Assembly (NCBI GenBank): GCA_016707525.1
Contig: JADJHP010000001.1
Location: 558,001 to 622,000 of the forward strand
DNA from: Ignavibacteriota bacterium
GTDB taxonomy: Bacteria; Bacteroidota; Ignavibacteria; UBA10030; UBA6906
Reading direction: 5' to 3'
Length of the DNA stretch: 64,000 bases
Positions 28,149 through 36,618 of the stretch are shown here, one piece after another. The position numbers and the translations under genes were made by a program. The notes under the pieces are model-generated. The model was given only the letters and a program-made list of their open reading frames with translations, did no database searches and was not told where the DNA came from. Numbering within the stretch: the first letter of the stretch is position 1; each line of letters begins with the position of its first letter.

Positions 28149-29029
28149 TCGGCGGCAAACCGTTCTGGTCATGGCCTGCGTTCGTTCCGGTGGCATTCGA
28201 GATCACCGTGCTGCTGGCCGCCGTGCTCACCGTGGTGGCCATGATCGTCATCTTCTTCAAGTTTCCGAACAACAGTCATCCTCTGCACGACACGCCGTAC
28301 ATGAAGCGCGTTGCGAGCGATGGATTCGGGATCTGCATCGAAGCCGCCGATCCGCAGTTCGATGAGCAGAAGGTGCGCACATTCTTCTCGTCCGTGGGCG
28401 GATCGGAGATCGCGGCGGTCCACTACGACCTCGAGGACCGCAACCACGGCGCGAAGATGTTCGACCTGAAATTCATCGCGCTGCTCGCGGTCGTCGCTCT
28501 GCTCGTGGCGATGTCCACGTATGTGACACTGAATATCATCCTGTACGCCCCGCCGTTCGACTGGATGATGCTTCAGAAGAAGTTAGGCGCACAGGAGGCG
28601 AGTACGCTCTTCAAGAACGGCATCGGCATGCGCCCACCCGTCGAGGGGACGATCGCACGCGGCCTGATGCCGTATGCCTACAAGGGCAAGCCGGACGATG
28701 CGGGGAAATTCCTCGCCAATCCGCTGCCCCTCACCGACGCCACGGTAGCGCAGGGACGCGCGAAATTCCTCACGTTCTGCAGTCCCTGCCACGGCAACTT
28801 CGGGCGCGGCGACAGCCGCTTGAATGGCCAGTTCCCGAATCCGCCTACGCTCCATTCGGACAAGGTCCGCACATGGACCGACGGCGCGATCTATCACGTC
28901 ATGACCGAAGGACAGAATGTGATGCCCTCGTACGCTTCGCAGTTGACGCGTGACGAACGCTGGGCGGTCGTGCACTATATCCGGGTCCTGCAGCGTGCAC
29001 ACAATGCGAAGGAGTCCGACCTGCAATGA
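28145..29029 (+). CDS. actE: ActD C-terminal half fused to monoheme cytochrome ActE
   Basis: 294 residues. The first 95 are the second half of ActD/DUF3341 (GGKPFWSWPAFVPVAFEITVLLAAV helix, then DGFGICIEAADPQFDEQKVRTFFSSVG). A third membrane helix (LKFIALLAVVALLVAMSTYV) leads directly, without a stop, into an ActE-type cytochrome c with MRPPVEGTIARG, one heme motif CSPCH and distal Met candidates in NVMPSYASQL. ActD and ActE are separate in described ACIII operons, so this is a D-E fusion. An internal ATG at 28457 precedes the third helix without a strong ribosome-binding site. Confidence 0.8.
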   Translation: MIGGKPFWSWPAFVPVAFEITVLLAAVLTVVAMIVIFFKFPNNSHPLHDTPYMKRVASDGFGICIEAADPQFDEQKVRTFFSSVGGSEIAAVHYDLEDRNHGAKMFDLKFIALLAVVALLVAMSTYVTLNIILYAPPFDWMMLQKKLGAQEASTLFKNGIGMRPPVEGTIARGLMPYAYKGKPDDAGKFLANPLPLTDATVAQGRAKFLTFCSPCHGNFGRGDSRLNGQFPNPPTLHSDKVRTWTDGAIYHVMTEGQNVMPSYASQLTRDERWAVVHYIRVLQRAHNAKESDLQ

Positions 29030-30210
29030 GCACCACGACACATATCCCGGCGACCCCGAGCAAAAGCTTGCCTTCGTCCATCGACCGCATGGGAATGGGG
29101 CTGTTGTCCGCGGGCGTCCTGCTCGTGATCGCCGCGTTCATCCTTCAGCCGGTTCGCGCATCCTTCGATGCAGTGATCCTCTATCTGTTCATGGTCGGTA
29201 TCGGCGTCGGCGCCATCTTCCTTGTCGCGCTCGAGCACATCACCGGTGCGGTGTGGAGCGTGCCGATGCGCCGCATCCCGGAATTCCTCTCGGGCATCGC
29301 TCCGTTCCTCGTTCTGCTCGTCCTGCCGCTCTTTCTGCATCTGCACGACCTGTTCCACTGGACGCATGAAGAGGCGGTGCAGGCGGATGCCGTGCTCTCC
29401 GGGAAATCCGCATATCTGAATGTGCAGTTCTTTTCGCTCCGGACCGCGGCGTTCCTCGCGATATGGATCATCTTCGGCATGCTCTTCGTCCGGAATTCAA
29501 CGAAGCAGGATGTGACCCGCGAGGCCTCGTTGACGCGCTCCAGCGTCCGCCTCGCAGCGGCGTTCCTGCCCCTGTTCGCGATCACACTGACCTTCACGGC
29601 CTTCGACTGGGCCATGAGCCTTGAAGCTCATTGGTTCTCCACGATCTACGGCGTCTACTATTTCTCAGGGACGGTCCTCGCCGCACTTGCAGCCACCACG
29701 CTCATCGTCGTATGGATGCATGAGAGCGGGCATCTGCCGGGACTTCGCCGGGACCATTTCTACAGTCTTGGCGCGCTCATGTTCGGCTTCGTGAATTTCT
29801 GGGCGTACATCGCGTTCAGCCAGTTCCTCCTCATCTGGTATGCGAATCTGCCGGAAGAAACGTACTGGTTCATGGCGCGCTGGGAGAACGGATGGCAGGT
29901 CGTCTCCGTCCTCCTCATCATCGTTCAGTTCGCGGTCCCGTATATCGTGCTCTTGCCCCAGGAGGCGAAGATGGACCTGCGCCGCCTGAAGTTCATGGCC
30001 ATCTGGCTGTTGGCCGCGCGGCTCATCGATCTGTTCTGGCTTGTCATGCCGTCGCACAGCCCGAACCTTTCGCTGAGCTGGACCGAGATCGGGTTCCCGC
30101 TCGTCGGCATCGGTATCGTCATGCTCCTCATATCCTGGAAGAGCAAACGCTATAACCTTGTCCCGATCGGTGATCCGAAGCTGCAACGGGGCCTGGATTT
30201 CCACCTGTAA
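29026..30210 (+). CDS. actF: alternative complex III, membrane subunit ActF
   Basis: 394 residues with about ten membrane helices, the ActF partner of ActC (NrfD-like). Landmarks are FMVGIGVGAIFLVALEHITGAVWSVPMRRI, the ITLTFTAFDWAMSLEAHWFSTIYGVYYFSG segment and FSQFLLIWYANLPEETYW. ActF is proposed to provide part of a proton pathway in ACIII. ATGA overlap with the ActD-E gene. The complex is thus complete for A, B, C, D, E and F, with no separate actG. Confidence 0.9.
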   Translation: MSTTTHIPATPSKSLPSSIDRMGMGLLSAGVLLVIAAFILQPVRASFDAVILYLFMVGIGVGAIFLVALEHITGAVWSVPMRRIPEFLSGIAPFLVLLVLPLFLHLHDLFHWTHEEAVQADAVLSGKSAYLNVQFFSLRTAAFLAIWIIFGMLFVRNSTKQDVTREASLTRSSVRLAAAFLPLFAITLTFTAFDWAMSLEAHWFSTIYGVYYFSGTVLAALAATTLIVVWMHESGHLPGLRRDHFYSLGALMFGFVNFWAYIAFSQFLLIWYANLPEETYWFMARWENGWQVVSVLLIIVQFAVPYIVLLPQEAKMDLRRLKFMAIWLLAARLIDLFWLVMPSHSPNLSLSWTEIGFPLVGIGIVMLLISWKSKRYNLVPIGDPKLQRGLDFHL

Positions 30211-30228
30211 CTCATTGAAGGACCTGGG

Positions 30229-31164
30229 ATGGACCAGAGGTCGGATCTGAAACCTGAAATGGACTTCCGCGATATGCTGCGGAGCCCGCGCAAGCTGTTC
30301 GGCTACACGTACGTCTACGTCCTGACGGTGCTTGTCATCATCGGGATCCTGTATGTGAACCGGCTGGATGCCATCGGACGCAGTACGATCGTGCCGGTGG
30401 CTCTCAAAGACTCCTCGGCGTTCGTTCTGGAGATCCCGTTCCAGTCGCCACGCGTATTGCCGCCGGTGGATGTGAAGCTCGCGGTCGTGCCGAATGATTC
30501 CGTCCTGGCACATGGGCGCGAGGTGTACCGCACGGCATGCGCATCGTGCCATGGCGAGACCGGACTTGGTGACGGGGCGGCCGGACTCGTGCTGAACCCG
30601 CGGCCACGGAACTTCCATACCGCCAACGGATGGACGAACGGCGCACGCATCAGTGACATCTATCGCACGCTGCAGGAGGGGATCGTCAAGAACGGGATGG
30701 CGTCGTATGGGTATCTGCCCCCGGCCGACCGTTTCGCGCTCATCCACCTGATACGGTCGTTCCATCCGGCGCCTCCGGTGGACAGTGAAGCGGATATCGC
30801 GAACCTTGAGACCGTGTATCAGTTGTCGAAGGGTACAACGATCCCTGCCCAGGTGCCGATCGTGAACGCGATGAAGTCCATGGTCGGGGAGCACGTTCAG
30901 GCCCAGAACACGATCGCGCGCGCCCTCGAGCGGTTCGAGGCAAGCTCGGATCCCGGGGCAATGCTGTTCCTTCGCTCGGCGAAGAACCCGACGCGTGTCC
31001 TGCAGGCGATCCACGCCAGGGCAGATCGCTTTGCCGCCTTGGATGACTTCGTCCGCATCGTGAGTTACGATCCCATCGACCTTGGCTTCCATGCGTCCGT
31101 CTCCCGGCTCTCACGTGAGAACTGGGTGCTTCTGCACCGGACACTGACAGGAGTGGGGCTGTGA
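30229..31164 (+). CDS. membrane-anchored monoheme cytochrome c with C-terminal helical extension
   Basis: 311 residues. One N-terminal membrane helix (LFGYTYVYVLTVLVIIGILYV) anchors a class-I type cytochrome c domain with heme motif CASCH (about residue 105) and a possible distal Met in KNGMASYGYL. After about residue 180 comes a 130-residue, mostly helical region with no heme motif that I do not recognise. It lies between actF and sco, overlapping sco by 4 bases. It probably carries electrons between ACIII and the oxidase; that role is inferred from position. Confidence 0.8.
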   Translation: MDQRSDLKPEMDFRDMLRSPRKLFGYTYVYVLTVLVIIGILYVNRLDAIGRSTIVPVALKDSSAFVLEIPFQSPRVLPPVDVKLAVVPNDSVLAHGREVYRTACASCHGETGLGDGAAGLVLNPRPRNFHTANGWTNGARISDIYRTLQEGIVKNGMASYGYLPPADRFALIHLIRSFHPAPPVDSEADIANLETVYQLSKGTTIPAQVPIVNAMKSMVGEHVQAQNTIARALERFEASSDPGAMLFLRSAKNPTRVLQAIHARADRFAALDDFVRIVSYDPIDLGFHASVSRLSRENWVLLHRTLTGVGL

Positions 31165-31955
31165 CCATGAAGACCTCCGTCCTTCTCCTTCTTGCTGTTC
31201 TGTCGGGCGTGCTTTCTGCCACGGCACGTGCACAGGATCAGGCATCGCCAGCACACCCGCCGATCGGCATCGTGGAGAAACTCGGCAACACGGTGCCGCT
31301 GGGCGCGACGCTGTATGACGAGAAAGGATATCCCGTCCAACTGCGGGATATCGTGAACAAGCCTACCGTCCTCACGTTCGTGTACTATCGCTGTCCGGGG
31401 ATCTGCAGCCCCTTGCTGACCGAGCTTGCGAGGACGGTGGATAAGATGGACCTGGAGATCGGGCGGGATTATCAGATCGTGACCGTGAGTTTTGACCATC
31501 GGGAGAAACCCCCGCTGGCCGGCGAGAAGAAGGCGAGCTATCTGGCGGCATTGAAGAGGCCGATCGATCCTGCAGGCTGGCGCTGGTTCACGGCGGACAG
31601 TGCGACGATCATGCAGCTCACCGATGCTGCGGGATTCTACTTCCGTGCGGAAGGGAACGATTACGCTCATGCCGGTGCGTTGATCATCGTCTCCCCGGAA
31701 GGGAAGGTGACGCGGTACATCAACGGGATCCAGTATCTGCCGTTCGATGTGAAAATGGCGGTGATGGAGGCCGCGGAGGGCCGCACCGGTCCGACGATCG
31801 CAAAGTTGATCAAATATTGTTACCGGTACGACCCGGATGCACAGTCGTACACGATGAACATCACCCGCGTCGGTGGCCTGCTGGTGGTCGCGCTCGTCGC
31901 AGTGTTCGTCGTGGTCTTCATCGTGAGGCCGAAGAAACGGACAGGCGAAAGGTGA
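31161..31955 (+). CDS. sco: SCO1/SenC family copper chaperone
   Basis: 264 residues. Signal peptide (LLLLAVLSGVLSATARA), a thioredoxin-like domain with the copper-binding CPGIC motif in YYRCPGICSPLL and the downstream His (DYAHAGALIIVSPEG), then a C-terminal membrane helix (GGLLVVALVAVFVVVFIV) after a linker. SCO proteins deliver copper to the CuA site of oxidase subunit II, encoded 3 kb downstream. The C-terminal anchor is unusual for the family, where an N-terminal anchor is common. Confidence 0.92.
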   Translation: MTMKTSVLLLLAVLSGVLSATARAQDQASPAHPPIGIVEKLGNTVPLGATLYDEKGYPVQLRDIVNKPTVLTFVYYRCPGICSPLLTELARTVDKMDLEIGRDYQIVTVSFDHREKPPLAGEKKASYLAALKRPIDPAGWRWFTADSATIMQLTDAAGFYFRAEGNDYAHAGALIIVSPEGKVTRYINGIQYLPFDVKMAVMEAAEGRTGPTIAKLIKYCYRYDPDAQSYTMNITRVGGLLVVALVAVFVVVFIVRPKKRTGER

Positions 31956-31962
31956 CACACGT

Positions 31963-32913
31963 ATGACACAGGCATCAGCACAGACCCTTCCCGGCGGACG
32001 CGGGTTCTTTGACGAGAAGGGGACGTACAGCGGGATACGGGGATGGATCTTCAGTACCGATCACAAACGGATCGGACTGCTGTATCTCGTGACGATGATC
32101 GTGTTCTTCCTGACGGCGGTGACGTTCGGCGTCCTCATGCGTCTCGAGATGCTGACGCCGGGGAGGACCGTCATGGAGCCGCAGACCTACAACACCTTCT
32201 TCACGCTCCACGGGATCATCATGATCTTCCTCTTCATCATCCCGGGGCTGCCGGCGGTGTTCGGCAATTTCATGCTGCCGCTCCTGATCGGCGCGAAGGA
32301 CGTCTTCTTCCCGCGGCTGAACCTCCTCTCGTGGTGGTTGTTCATCACCGGCGGCTTGCTGGCGCTCGCTTCTGTCTTCTTCCCCGGCGGGGCAACAGAT
32401 ACGGGCTGGACCTTCTACGTCCCGTACAGCATCCGCACATCGACGAACGTTCTGCCGGCCCTCGGGGCAGCGTTCATCCTCGGGTTCTCTTCGATCCTCA
32501 CGGGATTGAACTTCGTCACGACCATTCACCGCATGCGTGCCCCGGGCATGGACTGGTTCAAGATGCCCTTGTTCGTGTGGTCGCTGTATGCCACGGCCTG
32601 GGTTCAGATCCTCGCCACACCGATCATCGGGATCACGCTCCTGCTCTCGTCGGGATCGAACGCATGTTCGGCGTCGGGATCTTCGATCCGGCCCTGGGCG
32701 GCGATCCGGTCCTGTTCCAGCATCTCTTCTGGATCTACTCCCACCCCGCCGTCTACATCATGGTCCTGCCCGGACTCGGCGTGGTCTCCGAGATCCTGCC
32801 GGTCTTCGCGCGGCGCACGATCTTCGGATACAAGTTCATCGCCTACTCGAGCCTTGCGATCGCGTTCCTGGGCTCTCTCGTGTGGGCGCACCACATGTTC
32901 ACGGTCGGCATGA
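31963..32913 (+). CDS. coxA: cytochrome c oxidase subunit I, N-terminal part (frameshifted near 32646)
   Basis: Coding sequence is genuine from 31963 to about 32646 (228 residues): IFSTDHKRIGLLYL, the heme-a ligand region TFFTLHGIIMIF, and the GNFMLPLLIGAKDVFFPRLN segment. After TLLL the frame turns into unrelated low-complexity residues and stops at 32913, while the natural continuation (VGIERMFGVGIFDPALGG) lies in another frame from 32649. One added C in CTCTC (32644-32648) restores a single reading frame of about 549 residues. Subunit I holds heme a and the heme a3-CuB site. Confidence 0.85.
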   Translation: MTQASAQTLPGGRGFFDEKGTYSGIRGWIFSTDHKRIGLLYLVTMIVFFLTAVTFGVLMRLEMLTPGRTVMEPQTYNTFFTLHGIIMIFLFIIPGLPAVFGNFMLPLLIGAKDVFFPRLNLLSWWLFITGGLLALASVFFPGGATDTGWTFYVPYSIRTSTNVLPALGAAFILGFSSILTGLNFVTTIHRMRAPGMDWFKMPLFVWSLYATAWVQILATPIIGITLLLSSGSNACSASGSSIRPWAAIRSCSSISSGSTPTPPSTSWSCPDSAWSPRSCRSSRGARSSDTSSSPTRALRSRSWALSCGRTTCSRSA

Positions 32914-33611
32914 GCAACACCGGGATGTTCGTGTTCTCGCTCCTCACATTCCTGGTGTCGATCCCGAGCGCCATCAAGGTCTTTAACTGGGTCGCGACCC
33001 TCTACAAGGGTTCGATCGCCCTGGAGCCACCGCTGCTCTTCATCCTGTCCTTCATCATCCAGTTCTCGATCGGTGGGTTCACCGGGCTGATGCTCGGCGC
33101 CCTGGCCGTGAACATCCATGTGCAGGACACATATTTTGTGGTCGGGCACTTTCACTATGTGATGTTCGGTGGGACGGGGTTCGGGTTGTTCGCGGCGATG
33201 CACTACTGGTTCCCGAAGATGTTCGGCCGGATGTACAAGAAGGGTCCGGCGGTCGTCTCGTGGGCGCTGTTGACGCTCGGCTTCAACATGCTGTATTTCC
33301 CGTTCCTGATCCTGGGGTATATGGGAATGCCCCGGCGCTACTACGACTATCTGCCGGAGTATCAGGGGGTCCATGTGGTGGCGACCGTGGGCTCATGGAT
33401 ACTTGCGCTCGGCATCATCATCATGCTCATCAATCTCCTGGTGTCCCTCCGCAGAGGAGCGGCTGCGCCGGCCAACCCGTGGGGAGGGAAGACGCTCGAG
33501 TGGACGGTGCCTTCGCCGCCGCCCATGGAGAATTTCCATACGATCCCGACCGTTACAACCGGTCCGTACGACTATTCTGAATACGAACAACGTTCCGCGG
33601 AGCGCCCGTGA
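32664..33611 (+). CDS. coxA: cytochrome c oxidase subunit I, C-terminal part (other side of the frameshift)
   Basis: 315 residues in the second frame from the ATG at 32664. It carries the active-site half: WIYSHPAVYIMVLPGLGVVSE, the CuB His pair (VWAHHMFTVGM), the K-channel region and QDTYFVVGHFHYVMFGG with the heme ligands. YSHPAV instead of xxHPEV shows an A2-type oxidase, in which Tyr and Ser replace the D-channel Glu278; this type is known from Rhodothermus marinus. Together with the N-terminal part the protein is complete apart from the frame break. Confidence 0.88.
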   Translation: MFGVGIFDPALGGDPVLFQHLFWIYSHPAVYIMVLPGLGVVSEILPVFARRTIFGYKFIAYSSLAIAFLGSLVWAHHMFTVGMSNTGMFVFSLLTFLVSIPSAIKVFNWVATLYKGSIALEPPLLFILSFIIQFSIGGFTGLMLGALAVNIHVQDTYFVVGHFHYVMFGGTGFGLFAAMHYWFPKMFGRMYKKGPAVVSWALLTLGFNMLYFPFLILGYMGMPRRYYDYLPEYQGVHVVATVGSWILALGIIIMLINLLVSLRRGAAAPANPWGGKTLEWTVPSPPPMENFHTIPTVTTGPYDYSEYEQRSAERP

Positions 33612-34237
33612 GCAGCATGCCCCCATCCGCCGCAGCATCCACGCACGCCCACCGCGACGATACCGGTTCGCGCATGGGTATGTGGTTGTTCCTGTTCACC
33701 GAACTGATCCTGTTCGGCGGTCTCTTCATCGTGTACGCTGTCTACCGGTTCACCCACGCCGAGGCATTCCACCTCGCGGCTGCGGAACTGGACACGTTCG
33801 TGGGGACGGTGAACACGCTGATCCTTCTCACGAGCAGCCTGACCGTGGCGATGTCGATCACCGCCGTCCAGGAAGGGAAGAAGGCGTTCGCACTTGCCCT
33901 TCTCGGGATGACGATCCTCATGGGCCTCGCCTTCCTGGTGAACAAGTACTTTGAATGGGGACACAAGTTCGAGGTCGGACTCTCTCCGGGGGCGCCGGAA
34001 CTCCTCGCCCAGCCCCAGGGAGTGATCCTGTATTTCGGCCTCTATTTCGTCATGACGGGACTGCATGCGCTGCACGTGGTCATCGGCCTCGGCGTCCTGG
34101 TGTATGTCTTTGAAGCGATCCGGCGCGGAACGATCAACGCCGGCTCGTATGTCCGCCTGGAATCGGGAGCACTCTACTGGCACCTGGTGGACATCATCTG
34201 GATCTTCCTGTTCCCCTTGTTCTATCTGTTGCACTGA
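33608..34237 (+). CDS. coxC: cytochrome c oxidase subunit III
   Basis: 209 residues, five membrane helices, the short five-helix form of subunit III. Landmarks are MGMWLFLFTELILFGGLFIVYAVYR, the NKYFEWGHKFEVGL segment and the terminal GALYWHLVDIIWIFLFPLFYLL. Subunit III stabilises the catalytic core. It overlaps coxA by 4 bases (GTGA) and is followed by subunit IV. Confidence 0.93.
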   Translation: MSSMPPSAAASTHAHRDDTGSRMGMWLFLFTELILFGGLFIVYAVYRFTHAEAFHLAAAELDTFVGTVNTLILLTSSLTVAMSITAVQEGKKAFALALLGMTILMGLAFLVNKYFEWGHKFEVGLSPGAPELLAQPQGVILYFGLYFVMTGLHALHVVIGLGVLVYVFEAIRRGTINAGSYVRLESGALYWHLVDIIWIFLFPLFYLLH

Positions 34238-34246
34238 GGACCGACC

Positions 34247-34552
34247 ATGAGCCACACGGAACATTCTGCACACGCACAGGGACAGCACGTGGTATCCTAC
34301 AGCCGGTATGTCGTGATCTGGTTCGGGCTCGTTGCACTCACGGCCCTCACCGTTGCGATGGCCGGCATCGAACTCGGACGCTGGGTGATCATCACGGCAC
34401 TCGTCATCGCCAGCATCAAGAGCGTCCTCGTGCTGAACATCTTCATGCACCTGCGGTTCGAGGACCGCGTCTTCCGCCTGTTCACGGTGGTCGCCTTCGT
34501 GACGTTCCTCATCTTCATCGTCATGACATTCTTTGACTACGCATTCCACTGA
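34247..34552 (+). CDS. coxD: cytochrome c oxidase subunit IV family protein
   Basis: 101 residues with three membrane helices (VVIWFGLVALTALTVAMAGI; VIITALVIASIKSVLVLNIFMHL; LFTVVAFVTFLIFIVMTFF). The SIKSVLVLNIFMHLRFE stretch is typical of the prokaryotic caa3/COX4 family. It is a small structural subunit. The N-terminus is His-rich (HTEHSAHAQGQHVV). A short gap of 9 bases separates it from coxC. Confidence 0.88.
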   Translation: MSHTEHSAHAQGQHVVSYSRYVVIWFGLVALTALTVAMAGIELGRWVIITALVIASIKSVLVLNIFMHLRFEDRVFRLFTVVAFVTFLIFIVMTFFDYAFH

Positions 34553-34576
34553 GAGCCGGAGCCCGGAGAAGATCTC

Positions 34577-35233
34577 ATGTTCACTGGTTCATCACCGTTC
34601 GCAGATTATGTCGATGCCACGTTCCTCATGATCGTGGGGATCTCCTCGCTGGTGCTCCTCGGTCTGGTCGTGGCAATGATCTATTTCCTGTTCCGGTACA
34701 GCCGGAAACGGAATCCGCATCCGACCAACATCGAGGGGAACGTCCCGCTGGAGGTGGCCTGGACGGTCATTCCGCTGATCCTGTTCATGGGCATGTTCTA
34801 CATGGGATGGGAAGGGTATAGCCGGATGAGTGCGGTCCCGGACAACGCGGTCCCGATCCATGTGACGGCACGGATGTGGACATGGACGTTCGAGTATCCG
34901 AACGGGCTTCAGACCGATACCCTGTTCGTTCCGGTCAAGGTGCCGATCAAGCTCTCCCTCTCATCGATGGACGTGAATCATTCAATGTATATCCCTGCGT
35001 TCCGCATCAAGAAGGATGTGATCCCGAACCGCACGAACGTGATGTGGTTCAGCACGCCGGAACCGAAGTCCTATGACGTCGCATGTGCGGAATATTGCGG
35101 CCTCCGGCATGCGTACATGTATACGAAGGTCGTGGCGATGACACCGGAATCCTTCGACCAGTGGTACCGCGAACGGTCCGCGAAGGCTTCAAAGACCTAT
35201 GCGCCGCTGCAAGCTGCTGCACCGGCACGGTGA
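34577..35233 (+). CDS. coxB: cytochrome c oxidase subunit II
   Basis: 218 residues. Two membrane helices (about residues 12-37 and 60-80) precede a cupredoxin domain with the binuclear CuA ligands: VNHSMYIP with His, and CAEYCGLRHAYM with two Cys, His and Met. CuA receives electrons from cytochrome c. There is no C-terminal cytochrome c domain, so this is not a classical caa3 subunit II; the next gene, a membrane protein with a cytochrome domain, may fill that role. The gene order I-III-IV-II is less common than II-I-III. Confidence 0.93.
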   Translation: MFTGSSPFADYVDATFLMIVGISSLVLLGLVVAMIYFLFRYSRKRNPHPTNIEGNVPLEVAWTVIPLILFMGMFYMGWEGYSRMSAVPDNAVPIHVTARMWTWTFEYPNGLQTDTLFVPVKVPIKLSLSSMDVNHSMYIPAFRIKKDVIPNRTNVMWFSTPEPKSYDVACAEYCGLRHAYMYTKVVAMTPESFDQWYRERSAKASKTYAPLQAAAPAR

Positions 35234-35292
35234 ACTGCGGCAACGGACGAGGACACGCACACGCTGACATTTGACATGAGGATCCGACAGGC

Positions 35293-36618
35293 ATGGAAGT
35301 CCTGAACAACATAGCACTCCCTCAGTCCACGGAGCATTTTCATCTGCTCCTGTTCATCTACAACATCGTGATGGCGGTGCTCCTGCCATACGCCGCGCTG
35401 ATCACGGGCTCGATCCTCCTCGCTGTGTATGCTGACCGCCGCGCCGCAGGCGAGGGCAGTCTGCGCCTCCTTGCCCGGCGTCTGATCAACGCGGTCCTGC
35501 CGTCGCGGACCTTTTTCACATTCTTCGCGGTCCTGCCGGCACTTGCGATCGTCTTCGTGTATGCCCAGGTGCTGCAGTCGACACCCGCGCTGGCTGCCGG
35601 GTGCGCGCTTCTCGCGGTCGTCTTCTTCATCGCCGCCGGGGTGGCGGCGTTCGCCTACCAGTACACGTTCCGCCTGACGGAGGTTCTGGGAACAACGCGC
35701 CCGGCCGGTGACGCCACTGCAGAGCTGCAGGCAGGAGCACGGTCAACACATGAGAAGAGCGGCACGGTGGCGGCGTGGACGATCGTTCTCGCCTCGTTCT
35801 TCTTCAGCGCGGGGACCGCGATCGGCGTACGGCCGTCTGCGTGGACAGGTCTGGGCTCGCTCCCGGCACTGCTCATTGCGCCGGATGTATGGCTGACCTG
35901 GCTGGTCTTCCTGACGCTCGCGGCAGCCATGACCGGCGTGGGTGTCCTCTTCTTCCATCACCGCAGCCCGGCGGGTCCGGAAGTGGCATCGGACTACGAA
36001 AGCGATGTCCGCGCCCTCGGTCTCAAGATCCTCACCTCGGCCATCCTCGCTATGCCGGTCTTCCTTGCGGCGGGTCTGCTCCGGCTGGAAGACCTCGCGG
36101 TGTCAGGATGGGTCTATGGGCTTGCGGCCGGCGCGGTGCTCGCACTCTTCGGCGCCCTGCAGGCGATGTATGCGTATGTCCAGCTCGACCGTCCGGCAAC
36201 GACGGCGTATGCGTTCGCACTGGTGATCGCGGGGACGACCTGCATCGCATCGATGTACCAGGTCGCCTTGCACAATGCGACGCGCGATCATGCCGTGGCC
36301 CTTGCCGTCGTGTATGACAGGAATGAAGAAGCTCTGAAGACCGCCCTCGGCGTCGGCGCAAAACCGCTCACCGGCGAGGATATCTATAACGGCAAATGCT
36401 CGGCCTGTCACCTGTTCGACCAGAAAAAGGTGGGCCCTGCGTACAAGAGCGTCGTAACGAAGTATGCTGGCCGTAAAGCCGATCTCGTGCGGTTCATCCT
36501 GAATCCCGTGAAGGTGGACCCGGCGTTCCCGAACATGCCGTCGCAAGGATTGAGGCCGGCGGAAGCGGATTCGATCGCTGCCTTCCTCCTGAAGAAGGTC
36601 GGCGTTAAAGGATCCTGA
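35293..36618 (+). CDS. polytopic membrane protein with C-terminal cytochrome c domain, unknown function
   Basis: 441 residues. The first 340 form about eight membrane helices, with two His in the first (TEHFHLLLFIYNIVMAVLLP); the last about 80 are a class-I cytochrome c with CSACH near residue 369 and a Met-containing FPNMPSQGLRPAEADSIAAFLL. I do not recognise the membrane part as any named oxidase or NrfD subunit. It directly follows coxB and its stop overlaps ctaB as ATGA. It could donate electrons to CuA, or anchor the ACIII-oxidase supercomplex; both are inference. Confidence 0.8.
   Translation: MEVLNNIALPQSTEHFHLLLFIYNIVMAVLLPYAALITGSILLAVYADRRAAGEGSLRLLARRLINAVLPSRTFFTFFAVLPALAIVFVYAQVLQSTPALAAGCALLAVVFFIAAGVAAFAYQYTFRLTEVLGTTRPAGDATAELQAGARSTHEKSGTVAAWTIVLASFFFSAGTAIGVRPSAWTGLGSLPALLIAPDVWLTWLVFLTLAAAMTGVGVLFFHHRSPAGPEVASDYESDVRALGLKILTSAILAMPVFLAAGLLRLEDLAVSGWVYGLAAGAVLALFGALQAMYAYVQLDRPATTAYAFALVIAGTTCIASMYQVALHNATRDHAVALAVVYDRNEEALKTALGVGAKPLTGEDIYNGKCSACHLFDQKKVGPAYKSVVTKYAGRKADLVRFILNPVKVDPAFPNMPSQGLRPAEADSIAAFLLKKVGVKGS

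Noticed and set aside
29665..31092. 475-codon minus-strand frame opposite actF and the monoheme cytochrome
   Set aside because: Shadow frame; plus strand has clear heme motif and membrane helices.
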